From assembly GCA_004524425.1 (NCBI GenBank), contig SDNN01000048.1, positions 1 to 16,136 on the forward strand: 16,136 nt of DNA. Reading direction: 5' to 3'. The notes beneath the pieces were generated by a model. That model saw only the letters and a list, made by a program, of their open reading frames with translations, was not told the origin of the DNA and did no database searches. Position numbers and translations under genes: made by a program. This stretch comes from Promethearchaeota archaeon. GTDB taxonomy: Archaea; Asgardarchaeota; Lokiarchaeia; Sigynarchaeales; SOKP01. This document shows, one piece after another, positions 7,516-13,871 of this stretch. Numbering within the stretch: the stretch's first letter is position 1; the number at the start of each line of letters is the position of its first letter.

Positions 7516-8061
7516 ATGAAAATTCAAGATTACATCAGAAAAAACGCCCTCAAAGTTGTCATAGGTGGAGATGGGGCGGTTGGTAAAACTACCATAGCTA
7601 AAAGATTATCTGGTAAGTTCAAAGTGAGTAGCAAAATAGAAATGACTCCAGGAGTAGATTTTCACAGCATGATCGTGGAAAGTTATGTTCCAATCGATTG
7701 TCAACTTTGGGATCTAGGGGGTCAAGACCAATTTAGAAAACTTTTAGACGATTTTTTTCAAGGTGCTACGGTGATTATATTCATGTTTTCTGTTGACAGG
7801 TATAGTAGTTTCATGAATTTAAAATCTTGGATAAAACTATTACCAGAATCTGCAAAAGTGGAGAAATTCTTGATTGCAAACAAAATTGATTCACTTAATA
7901 GAACTGTAGACAAAAATCATGCCCTCCAGTTCGCAAGAGCTCACGACATGAATTATCATGAGATTTCTGCCTTAACAGGAGATGGTTTTGATGATTTTAA
8001 AGAAGATTTATATAAGACAATTGAATATCTCTTCATTACAAAGGATAAGAATAAGGATTAA
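7516..8061 (+). CDS. Small GTPase of the Ras superfamily with Arf-like G3 motif
   Basis: This 181-residue protein is a single small-GTPase domain that should switch between GTP- and GDP-bound states. All five G motifs are visible: G1 'GGDGAVGKTT' (17-26), G2 threonine T44 in 'MTPGVDF', G3 'WDLGGQ' (65-70), G4 'NKID' (122-125) and G5 'EISALTG' (149-155). The G3 form WDxGGQ, with Gly-Gly before the catalytic Gln70, is characteristic of Arf/Arl, SR-beta and G-alpha proteins, whereas Ras and Rab usually have WDTAGQ; the rest looks Ras/Rab-like. There is no N-terminal Gly2 for myristoylation and no C-terminal Cys motif for prenylation, so membrane anchoring of the eukaryotic kind is not predicted. 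Three 11-base tandem repeats follow the stop codon. Expansion of such GTPases is typical of Asgard archaea; the effector is unknown. Confidence 0.93.
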   Translation: MKIQDYIRKNALKVVIGGDGAVGKTTIAKRLSGKFKVSSKIEMTPGVDFHSMIVESYVPIDCQLWDLGGQDQFRKLLDDFFQGATVIIFMFSVDRYSSFMNLKSWIKLLPESAKVEKFLIANKIDSLNRTVDKNHALQFARAHDMNYHEISALTGDGFDDFKEDLYKTIEYLFITKDKNKD

Positions 8062-8063
8062 TC

Positions 8064-8096
8064 AGCAAGATAAAAGCAAGATGAAAGCAAGATGAA
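8064..8096 (+). repeat. Three tandem copies of an 11-base repeat after the GTPase gene
   Basis: AGCAAGATAAA (8064-8074) is followed by two identical copies of AGCAAGATGAA (8075-8085, 8086-8096). The array starts two bases after the GTPase stop codon. The 11-base period is not a multiple of three, so it is not a coding repeat; it may be slippage or a 3'-end element. Confidence 0.8.
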
Positions 8097-8145
8097 CTTA
8101 TATCTATTAATGATATGAATTTTCTACACTTTTGATTTCTTAATT

Positions 8146-8174
8146 AAAAAATCGCTAAAAAAATTAGATTTTTT
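8146..8174. terminator. AT-rich inverted repeat between convergent genes
   Basis: AAAAAATC (8146-8153) and GATTTTTT (8167-8174) are exact reverse complements 13 bases apart, located just before the stop codon of the minus-strand membrane protein gene and after the plus-strand GTPase gene. The T run on either strand could end transcription in both directions. Such AT-only stems are weak and common in AT-rich DNA. Confidence 0.35.
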
Positions 8175-8181
8175 GTAATGA

Positions 8182-8520
8182 TCAATAGTCTTCCTCATCT
8201 AATAAGCAAGCCTCTTCATTTTCCTCTAATGCACATTTTTCATTGTATCTTACTATAATGTATACTAAGAATCCAATGATGCTGGTAAAGAGAGTAATGA
8301 TCACATAAGGTTTTCCGACTGCTTCTCGCTTTTTCAAGTCTCGAAAAATAATATATGCTAGAATTATGCCGCTTAAAAACCAGAGAATTATTATCAGTGT
8401 CGTGAAAAACAAGGTACTTCCATATCCCGTTATTCGATCAAGTATGTAGTTCGCTGGAGAATCATCTCCTGCGATGGGATCCTCTTGAAAAATACTAATT
8501 AAAAATTTTAAAATCATCAT
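8182..8520 (-). CDS. Small two-helix membrane protein, PLDc_N-like
   Basis: This 112-residue protein has two clear membrane helices, about residues 36-58 ('TLFFTTLIIILWFLSGIILA') and 72-91 ('YVIITLFTSIIGFLVYIIVR'), joined by a short charged loop containing 'FRDLKKREAVGKP'. It ends in an acidic tail with two cysteines ('KCALEENEEACLLDEEDY'). The pattern of an aromatic/hydrophobic first helix, basic loop, then 'P-hydrophobic-G-hydrophobic-Y' second helix resembles the PLDc_N (phospholipase D-nuclease N-terminal) two-helix module, which occurs alone in many prokaryotes as a membrane protein without known activity. The start could be either of two adjacent ATG codons. It converges on the GTPase gene. 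No enzymatic role can be assigned. Confidence 0.7.
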   Translation of the reverse strand: MMILKFLISIFQEDPIAGDDSPANYILDRITGYGSTLFFTTLIIILWFLSGIILAYIIFRDLKKREAVGKPYVIITLFTSIIGFLVYIIVRYNEKCALEENEEACLLDEEDY

Positions 8521-8730
8521 TATCTAACTCTAAAGTGACCTCAAGAAAAAAAACATTCGTCTAATAAATCATAAATTTCGTGATTCAAAAAGATTAATTC
8601 ATTGAGAAAAATGTCACTTACTTTTACAATTTAGTAAGTATTCTGATTGATCATACTATACTAGAAATTTTTCATACCCACTTTGGAGCAATATATTTTA
8701 CCAGATAATAATACTGGCTCAGAATGTTGT

Positions 8731-8772
8731 CATACTGTAAAATATAACCAAACAGTTTAAATATTCAGTATG
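8731..8772. promoter_or_regulatory. Inverted repeat spanning the TATA box of the Cys-rich peptide gene
   Basis: CATACTG (8731-8737) and CAGTATG (8766-8772) are exact reverse complements with 28 bases between them. The right arm lies directly downstream of the TATA-like sequence TTTAAATA (8756-8763), between it and the expected transcription start near 8785. A second nested pair, ACTGT (8734-8738) and ACAGT (8752-8756), lies inside. Protein bound to both arms would cover the promoter, so this is a candidate operator, for instance for a metal-sensing repressor if the peptide is a metallothionein. The regulator is not in the window. Confidence 0.45.
8756..8763 (+). promoter_or_regulatory. TATA box of the Cys-rich peptide gene
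   Basis: TTTAAATA preceded by a purine-rich BRE-like stretch lies about 50 bases before the ATG at 8810. Archaeal spacing predicts transcription from near 8785 and a leader of about 25 bases. In that leader CAGTT (8790-8794) and AACTG (8799-8803) can pair around AAAA, forming a small hairpin six bases before the start codon where a Shine-Dalgarno would sit; none is present. Confidence 0.45.
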
Positions 8773-8809
8773 TTATAATTAACTTAATACAGTTAAAAAA
8801 CTGATAAAA

Positions 8810-8929
8810 ATGAAAATTGTAAAGAAAGAAAAGAAAGTTAGCGCTGCCTGTAAATGTGGAGGCGGCTGCGTGTCTTCAAGTTGCAAATGTGGTGGAGGCT
8901 GCATTTGTAAGTGCGGAGGCGGCTGTTAA
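8810..8929 (+). CDS. 39-residue Cys-rich peptide, three CKCGGGC units (metallothionein-like or modified-peptide precursor)
   Basis: The ATG at 8810 opens a 39-codon frame ending TAA at 8927-8929. The first 13 residues are basic and Cys-free (MKIVKKEKKVSAA). The remaining 26 residues hold nine cysteines at 14, 16, 20, 25, 27, 31, 33, 35 and 39: CKCGGGC, then VSSS, CKCGGGC, I, CKCGGGC. Apart from the spacers only Cys, Lys and Gly occur. Repeated C-x-C with C-x3-C and absence of aromatic residues are hallmarks of metallothioneins, and nine thiols is the number of a three-metal cluster as in the beta domain of animal metallothioneins. Alternatively, a basic leader plus repetitive Cys/Gly core is what a radical-SAM-modified peptide precursor looks like, and a PqqD/radical SAM enzyme lies 3 kb downstream. 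Its GC-richer codons and symmetrical promoter elements support a real, regulated gene. Function is not proven. Confidence 0.82.
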   Translation: MKIVKKEKKVSAACKCGGGCVSSSCKCGGGCICKCGGGC

Positions 8930-9383
8930 ATTTAAACAATTTTTCTCTATTTTTTTTATTTAATTATTTTAAATCCTTAATTTTTAGACATTATATAAAA
9001 GCTATCATTTCTCTCTCTTATGTTTAATTAAAGCAGAAATATTAAAGTATAGCGTGTATAATAAAATTAGCATAAATCCGTCAATTTTGTATCAAACGCT
9101 AAAAATTAGGGAAGGGGAAGGGAGATTGTATTTTCTTGTTTCATACTCATTTATACCCTAATTTTTGTCTTAGAGTTGAATTAATCCTTTATAAATAACT
9201 AAACATTTTTTTATTTGTTTTTTTGAGAGGGTGAGATTTTAGAGTTTATCTTGTTTTATTCAATTTCTATATATCTTTTATTAATTTCAGAAGAAAAATA
9301 ACCTTAAAAAGACTAAAGTAGAGATTAATATAACTATTAAATCTGAAATAACGGATATTAATTTATAAAGGGGATATGAATTA
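8930..9383. other. Intergenic region upstream of the MFS gene
   Basis: No coding frame is convincing here. T-rich sequence directly after the Cys-rich peptide gene (8939-8965, including an eight-T run) probably ends its transcript. A perfect 11-bp inverted repeat with a purine-rich loop occupies 9101-9166. Further down, G-rich GAGAGGGTGAG at about 9224-9234 stands out from the AT background. The region 9290-9375 should contain the MFS promoter. Confidence 0.4.
9101..9166. repeat. Perfect 11-bp inverted repeat with 44-base loop
   Basis: AAAAATTAGGG (9101-9111) and CCCTAATTTTT (9156-9166) are exact reverse complements. The loop begins with the polypurine run AAGGGGAAGGGAGA. It lies about 220 bases upstream of the MFS start. 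It could form an RNA hairpin in a long leader, or serve as a protein site; the sequence does not decide. Confidence 0.55.
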
Positions 9384-10805
9384 ATGGATAATGATAATAA
9401 GATGCCCACAGCAAAAGTTCAAACCCCACCAACATTTAGTACTTCTCAAAGAATTTCTTGGGGTTTGGCAAGTTTCGGTGGTTCGATAATAAACGGAATA
9501 TACGCCTCATTATTACCCATATTTTACACTGATTATTTAGGAATGGTTCAATACGCTGGATTAATATACCTCGTATCTATTATATACGCTCTCTGGAATG
9601 CGATAAATGATCCCTTATTTGGCATTATGTCAGACAGATCTAAATTAAAAAAAGGGCGCCGAATACCTTTTATGCGATATACGGCTCCATTTTTGGCCTT
9701 ATTTTTTATATTAATTTGGTTTGCGCCTGCGGGAAGTGGTCCAATAGTCATATTTGCATGGATGCTGGTAACAACTCTTCTTTATGATACCGCCTACACT
9801 ATTATTTTTCTGGTATTTTGTGCCTTATTACCGGAAGTCTCTGAATCTGAAATAGAACGAAATTATTTGCAGGTGTTTGGTTCTTTTTTTACATTATTGG
9901 GGATGATTTTAGGATTTGTTATTCCAGAAATGTTTAGGCACGAGTCAGAACTTCTACCACTTAGAATGGCCATGATAGGGGTTGGAATTTTTGGAATGGC
10001 TTGCATTATTTATACTACTTATAGATTCAAGGAAAGACCCGAGTTTACTAAAGTAGATAAACCACTAGGGTTCATCGACTCTATTAAATATACTTTTAAA
10101 AATAAGTCGTTTCTCACGCTTGTCTCGGCAAACTTCATGAGCATTTTCATTCAATCTCTACTCTTGGGATCCCTATTTTACCTGGCGGATTATGTAATGC
10201 AAGATTCATCGCTCATTTTATTGGTATTTTTATTTCTTCCTTTAATACTGGGAATCTGGATAACACCAAAAATGAGCAAAAGATTTGGCGTCGTGAGAGC
10301 GGATCAGATACTTCTTTTGATTGGAGGGACTGGCTTGGTTCTATTGACCTTTGTTCCCACATATTTGATATATCTATGCCTTTCACTAGCGGGATTTGGA
10401 TTAACGGGACCATTGGTTCTTACCACTGTTATGTGGGGGCAAGTAGCGGACGAGGATGAATTGCACACGGGAGTAAGACGAGAAGGAGTTTATTTTGGGA
10501 TGAATGCTTTAGTTACTAAACCAGCTCAATCTGTCGCTTTAGTCATACCTGTGGCGTTGCTTGCATGGGCTAATTTTATCCCACGTACGGGAGGAGAAGC
10601 AATATTAAACCAACCAGCTGAAGTCTTCTTAGCTATAAGGTTATTTATGGGGTTAATTCCGGGAATTGCGTTATTAATAGAAGTTGTTATTCTTCAACTA
10701 TATCCATTGAAAGGAGAATATTTAAAAGAAGTACAAAAGAAAGTTCTCCTCTTACATGCTGAAAAGTCTTCTAAATTAGAACAAATGACTAAGAACAGCA
10801 CTTAA
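9384..10805 (+). CDS. MFS transporter, GPH (glycoside-pentoside-hexuronide:cation symporter) family
   Basis: This 473-residue protein has about twelve hydrophobic helices and the hallmark of the MelB/GPH branch of the major facilitator superfamily: between helices 2 and 3, D76-P, G80, then S-D-R (83-85), and G-R-R (91-93) followed by P95 ('NDPLFGIMSDRSKLKKGRR'). GPH members carry sugars or glycosides into the cell with Na+ or H+. A matching loop in the second half ('TPKMSKRFGVVRADQILLL') is present. A polar N-terminus of ~20 residues precedes helix 1. The ATG is preceded by AAGGGGATATGAATTA, a weak Shine-Dalgarno. The stop codon is part of a strong hairpin-plus-T terminator, so the gene is transcribed alone. 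Substrate unknown; many archaeal GPH proteins of this type are uncharacterised, and export of a small molecule from the neighbouring cluster is conceivable but unsupported by motif. Confidence 0.88.
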   Translation: MDNDNKMPTAKVQTPPTFSTSQRISWGLASFGGSIINGIYASLLPIFYTDYLGMVQYAGLIYLVSIIYALWNAINDPLFGIMSDRSKLKKGRRIPFMRYTAPFLALFFILIWFAPAGSGPIVIFAWMLVTTLLYDTAYTIIFLVFCALLPEVSESEIERNYLQVFGSFFTLLGMILGFVIPEMFRHESELLPLRMAMIGVGIFGMACIIYTTYRFKERPEFTKVDKPLGFIDSIKYTFKNKSFLTLVSANFMSIFIQSLLLGSLFYLADYVMQDSSLILLVFLFLPLILGIWITPKMSKRFGVVRADQILLLIGGTGLVLLTFVPTYLIYLCLSLAGFGLTGPLVLTTVMWGQVADEDELHTGVRREGVYFGMNALVTKPAQSVALVIPVALLAWANFIPRTGGEAILNQPAEVFLAIRLFMGLIPGIALLIEVVILQLYPLKGEYLKEVQKKVLLLHAEKSSKLEQMTKNST

Positions 10806-10828
10806 CACATTTTAAGTGCTTTTTTTTT
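10797..10828 (+). terminator. Intrinsic-type terminator of the MFS gene
   Basis: AGCACTTAA (10797-10805, including the stop codon) pairs perfectly with TTAAGTGCT (10812-10820) across the loop CACATT, and nine T residues run from 10820 to 10828. This is the classic hairpin-plus-U-tract shape of a bacterial terminator; archaeal polymerase responds mainly to the T tract. Confidence 0.8.
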
Positions 10829-10905
10829 AAATTTAATATTATTGAATATTCTCTCCTGCTAATCGATAAAAAAAGATAAGATAGAGATCCTTGAAAAAAT
10901 AATAT

Positions 10906-11838
10906 TTACAAATATTTATTGATTAGTTCTGTTTTAGTTTCTACACTTAATCGATAAATCAATTCACCTAATTCTGGAATAACTATTAATTTACCGTCGT
11001 TTAGCGTTTTTAGACCATTTAAACAATTCCATAGCCCAAATTTATCGTTCTCTTTGGTCCCTAAAGCTTCAGTATATTTCCCTCCCGCTAACAAATAACC
11101 CCCTAATCCACCAATAGGAGGCCATTTCTTTAGAGCATCTTCAAAATCTTTTTCTAGTGCGCGATTCATAAATGCAACCTTTTCCATATCGCAGACTCCC
11201 AATGCAGCAGCTAAGCTATATTCTGTATGTGAGGCGTGTCCTGCTGATAATAATATTTTTGTGAAAAAATCTGCTAATTCTTCAGCTGTATTGCAACCAT
11301 ATTGAGCACCGTTAATTTTCATATACTCCTTTGCTAATTTCTTTACCTCTTCTATTACTAAACCCGCCTCCTTTCTGGTTACTAAAGCAGTAACAGCTAT
11401 AAATCTTGAAACATCTAATTCGCTTCGAATGAGTTTTTGACACTTCCGTTCCAGTAAACCTCCATTTCCCCCATGTCCCGTAATTAACATGACTCTTGAA
11501 ACCTCTTCACCTCTTCCCCTTATTAACTTTATAAAGTATTTCATGAATGAGATGGATTTTTGATAAAATTCGTCCCAAGGAATATAATATGGAGACCATT
11601 CCTTTGCAACATCTCCACATCGATCCGTAGTGTAAGGAATATGAGCAACGTAGCGTTGACCTGTTGTAAATTCCAAGACATTTGCTGCCTTTTTAGCGTG
11701 GAGATCATCAATATTGCGAGGTAAAGCTAAACCATGACCCTCGTAAGGATTACCAACGGTAAATAAAACCCATTTGGACTCCTTCTCTTCAAAAGGACCC
11801 CATTTTCCCATCTTACCTTTTAAATCATATTCAGACAT
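10906..11838 (-). CDS. Creatininase-family metal-dependent amidohydrolase
   Basis: This 310-residue protein belongs to the creatininase superfamily (creatininase, the deformylase ArfB of riboflavin/F420 synthesis, and the mycofactocin peptidase MftE). Metal ligands line up: E33 and H35 in 'GNPYEGHGLALPRNIDD', D44 in the same motif, H122 in 'ITGHGGNGG' (119-127), and E206 in 'HASHTEYSLA' (201-210), which replaces the usual HAGxxETS. It is longer than typical ~240-residue members, with a distinctive C-terminal part ('PPIGGLGGYLLAGGKYTEAL'). It is divergently arranged with the PqqD/radical SAM gene, 270 bases apart. Cleavage of an amide or peptide bond is expected; the substrate is unknown. The pairing with a radical SAM/PqqD protein recalls mycofactocin synthesis, where MftE trims the modified peptide, but this protein could equally be a deformylase-like enzyme unconnected to it. 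Confidence 0.85.
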   Translation of the reverse strand: MSEYDLKGKMGKWGPFEEKESKWVLFTVGNPYEGHGLALPRNIDDLHAKKAANVLEFTTGQRYVAHIPYTTDRCGDVAKEWSPYYIPWDEFYQKSISFMKYFIKLIRGRGEEVSRVMLITGHGGNGGLLERKCQKLIRSELDVSRFIAVTALVTRKEAGLVIEEVKKLAKEYMKINGAQYGCNTAEELADFFTKILLSAGHASHTEYSLAAALGVCDMEKVAFMNRALEKDFEDALKKWPPIGGLGGYLLAGGKYTEALGTKENDKFGLWNCLNGLKTLNDGKLIVIPELGELIYRLSVETKTELINKYL

Positions 11839-12108
11839 TTTAATTTCCTAATTAAGATTATATAATTGATCATAATAATTCATTCGACTATTAATTCTAT
11901 GAATTTAACTCCTTAATTTTTTTATTAATGATGTTTGCATACTTTAGATTTTCGATCATTTGTTAGCCTTTATTTTGACCTAATTGGATGTCTAAAGGTT
12001 TTAAAATTTCCTTGTTTTATCATAATGAAGGCATGAAAAGTATTGCTGTTATTTCTTTTTAATTTATTAGCTCAACATTTTTATTTTTATAGCGTTTTAT
12101 TACCTTGC

Positions 12109-13374
12109 ATGAATCCGTTATTTTATCCATATGTACCGAAGCACGTGGTTATGAGGAGATATGGAGAAGTAAATATCTATGACTTGAAAAACGATGAATC
12201 ATATATCATTGATGATGAAGCCTATTCAATTTTAAAACAGATAGATGGATTAACATCGGTACAAGATATTTTAAAAAAATATCCTGCGAATAAACATGAA
12301 GAAGTGAGAGAAGCGATGAACACTTTTCATGAATTAAAGGTACTAACAAGCAGTACAATAAAAATTCAGGATGCCTCGATCACATCCATCGATCACGTTA
12401 ACTTGCCTCAAACTAATCCATTTATGGAGCCTTATTTGAAAAACTTGATGATAAACATAACAGAAAAATGCAACCTAACCTGCAAGCATTGTTACATTAC
12501 AGCCAAGAACCCCATTGATTTTCCACTAGACCAATTGAAAACAATTGTTAAAGAATTCCATGAACTCCAAGGAATAAGACTCATATTGACAGGAGGCGAA
12601 CCTTTCATGTATTCCCGATTAAAGGAGCTCTTGAACTTTCTCAAGGACATGCCTTTGCAAAAAGTAATCCTATCAAATGGCACGTTAATAAATGAAAATA
12701 AGGAGATTTTAGCATTATTGAAAGAAAATAATGTTGAAATATACATAAGTTTAGATGGATTAGAATCTTCACATGACGATTTTAGAAATGCTGATTGTTT
12801 CAAAGATGTCATTCACGCAGTAAAGATATTATTAAAGAACGATATTGCTGTATCGATTAACACCATGGTGCATAAGCAAAATATAAAGGAATTTGAAGAA
12901 ATGCGTGACCTTCTTAATTCGCTTGGAAAGATAAAGAATTGGTCCATTGATATTCCCACTTTTGATGAAGCAACACCAGAACAGATCCGAAAAAAATATG
13001 AAGTATCACCAAAAGAAGGTGGAGAAATTTTAAGGGATTATGGATGGGGTGTGATATTTGAATCTGAAGGGGGATCCTTTGATTATGCCTGTGGACCCCA
13101 CCTGATGGCCATTGATGTAAATGGTGTAGTAACCAAATGCGGATTTTTTACTGAACAGAGCCCAGGAAATGTATTTGAACTTGGACTCAAGGAAAGCTGG
13201 AAGAGAATTCAAAAAGACTTAAATTGGTGTTTGAAGGATTTAAAATGTTCTGAATTAAACTGTGAATACATTGATGATTGTAGGGGTGGCTGTCGGTATA
13301 GGGGCTTTAAACAAACTGGAGATGTATGTGGTGTGGATTCATATAAATGTTATCAATTTGGAAAATTGAAATAA
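12109..13374 (+). CDS. PqqD-domain radical SAM/SPASM enzyme
   Basis: This 421-residue enzyme has three modules. Residues ~5-85 form a PqqD-like winged helix ('PKHVVMRRYGEVNIYDLKND', 'DDEAYSILKQIDG'), the peptide-recognition element of modified-peptide systems. Residues ~110-300 are a radical SAM barrel with the 4Fe-4S triad C121-x3-C125-x2-C128 ('CNLTCKHCY') and the SAM-binding 'TGGEP' (161-165). The C-terminus is a SPASM domain for auxiliary clusters: C328-x10-G339-x4-C344, then C380-x4-C385-x5-C391-x3-C395, and C407/C414. Relatives make PQQ, mycofactocin, thioether peptides and modified haem. I chose the ATG at 12109: a TTG 22 codons earlier gives a hydrophobic leader absent from the family, and a TATA-like TTTTTATTTTTATAG at about 12078-12092 suits leaderless transcription from 12109. 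An 81-residue partner follows 21 bases downstream. The target molecule is unknown. Confidence 0.92.
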   Translation: MNPLFYPYVPKHVVMRRYGEVNIYDLKNDESYIIDDEAYSILKQIDGLTSVQDILKKYPANKHEEVREAMNTFHELKVLTSSTIKIQDASITSIDHVNLPQTNPFMEPYLKNLMINITEKCNLTCKHCYITAKNPIDFPLDQLKTIVKEFHELQGIRLILTGGEPFMYSRLKELLNFLKDMPLQKVILSNGTLINENKEILALLKENNVEIYISLDGLESSHDDFRNADCFKDVIHAVKILLKNDIAVSINTMVHKQNIKEFEEMRDLLNSLGKIKNWSIDIPTFDEATPEQIRKKYEVSPKEGGEILRDYGWGVIFESEGGSFDYACGPHLMAIDVNGVVTKCGFFTEQSPGNVFELGLKESWKRIQKDLNWCLKDLKCSELNCEYIDDCRGGCRYRGFKQTGDVCGVDSYKCYQFGKLK

Positions 13375-13395
13375 TATATTAAACTATGATCTATC

Positions 13396-13641
13396 ATGGC
13401 TAAAAAACATGAAATTTTAAGAACGGAAGATGATATAAGTCCATTAAATAGAAAGTTAATAAATGCTGTATGCCATAAATGCAATTTTTATGCCAAAGAC
13501 CAGGAATATTGGGAAAGAGAATATGAATGCGGGGCATATAAGTTAATAAGACAGATGGTTGAAGAAAAAAAGCTAACCTTTGATCAAATTGAAGATTTTT
13601 TCACAAGAGCTGATCTAAATCCCGAAAGAGAATTAAGATGA
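13396..13641 (+). CDS. 81-residue Cys-containing partner of the radical SAM gene
   Basis: I do not recognise a family. The 81-residue protein is charged and soluble, with three cysteines, C26-x2-C29-x15-C45 ('AVCHKCNFYAKDQEYWEREY', then EC), suited to binding zinc or an iron-sulfur cluster, perhaps with a fourth ligand from a partner. Helices are predicted around 46-57 ('AYKLIRQMVEEKK') and 61-71 ('TFDQIEDFFTRAD'). It starts 21 bases after the radical SAM stop codon on the same strand, with no promoter or terminator between, so the two are almost certainly co-transcribed. Likely roles are an accessory subunit, electron-transfer partner, or, less likely, the peptide substrate itself. It lacks the repetitive or Gly-rich core expected of a precursor. 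Confidence 0.8.
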   Translation: MAKKHEILRTEDDISPLNRKLINAVCHKCNFYAKDQEYWEREYECGAYKLIRQMVEEKKLTFDQIEDFFTRADLNPERELR

Positions 13642-13660
13642 ACATGTTTATGCTTTTCTA

Positions 13661-13678
13661 AAAAAAATTAATTTTTTT
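13661..13678. terminator. A/T palindrome ending the radical SAM operon
   Basis: AAAAAAATTAATTTTTTT is a perfect 18-base palindrome lying 20 bases after the stop codon of the 81-residue protein. The T tract fits archaeal termination. Its composition means that little structure beyond the T run can be claimed. Confidence 0.45.
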
Positions 13679-13871
13679 AATTTTCTTGATGAATATCGCT
13701 CATAAATTTTATTTTTTATATAGTTGGTGTATAATAAATTTGATTTTCATCTATCTATAGTTTAAAGAGATCATATTTTAAAAGATCAATATCATAGTTT
13801 TATTTGAAAAATATAATTTGAAAAAATTATATTACCAGCCTTTCAAAAAAGCACGGGGTTTTTCTTTTTTT

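Noticed and set aside
12033..12062. Nine-codon frame MKSIAVISF ahead of the radical SAM gene as a leader peptide
   Set aside because: Lies upstream of the likely transcription start, has no ribosome binding site, and shows no regulatory codon run.
12043..12108. N-terminal extension of the radical SAM protein from a TTG codon
   Set aside because: It adds a hydrophobic leader absent from PqqD/radical SAM proteins, and the ATG at 12109 sits at the natural domain start with a suitably placed TATA-like run.
13690..13761. 23-codon hydrophobic plus-strand frame after the radical SAM operon
   Set aside because: Composition is that of random AT-rich sequence, with no ribosome binding site or promoter in position.
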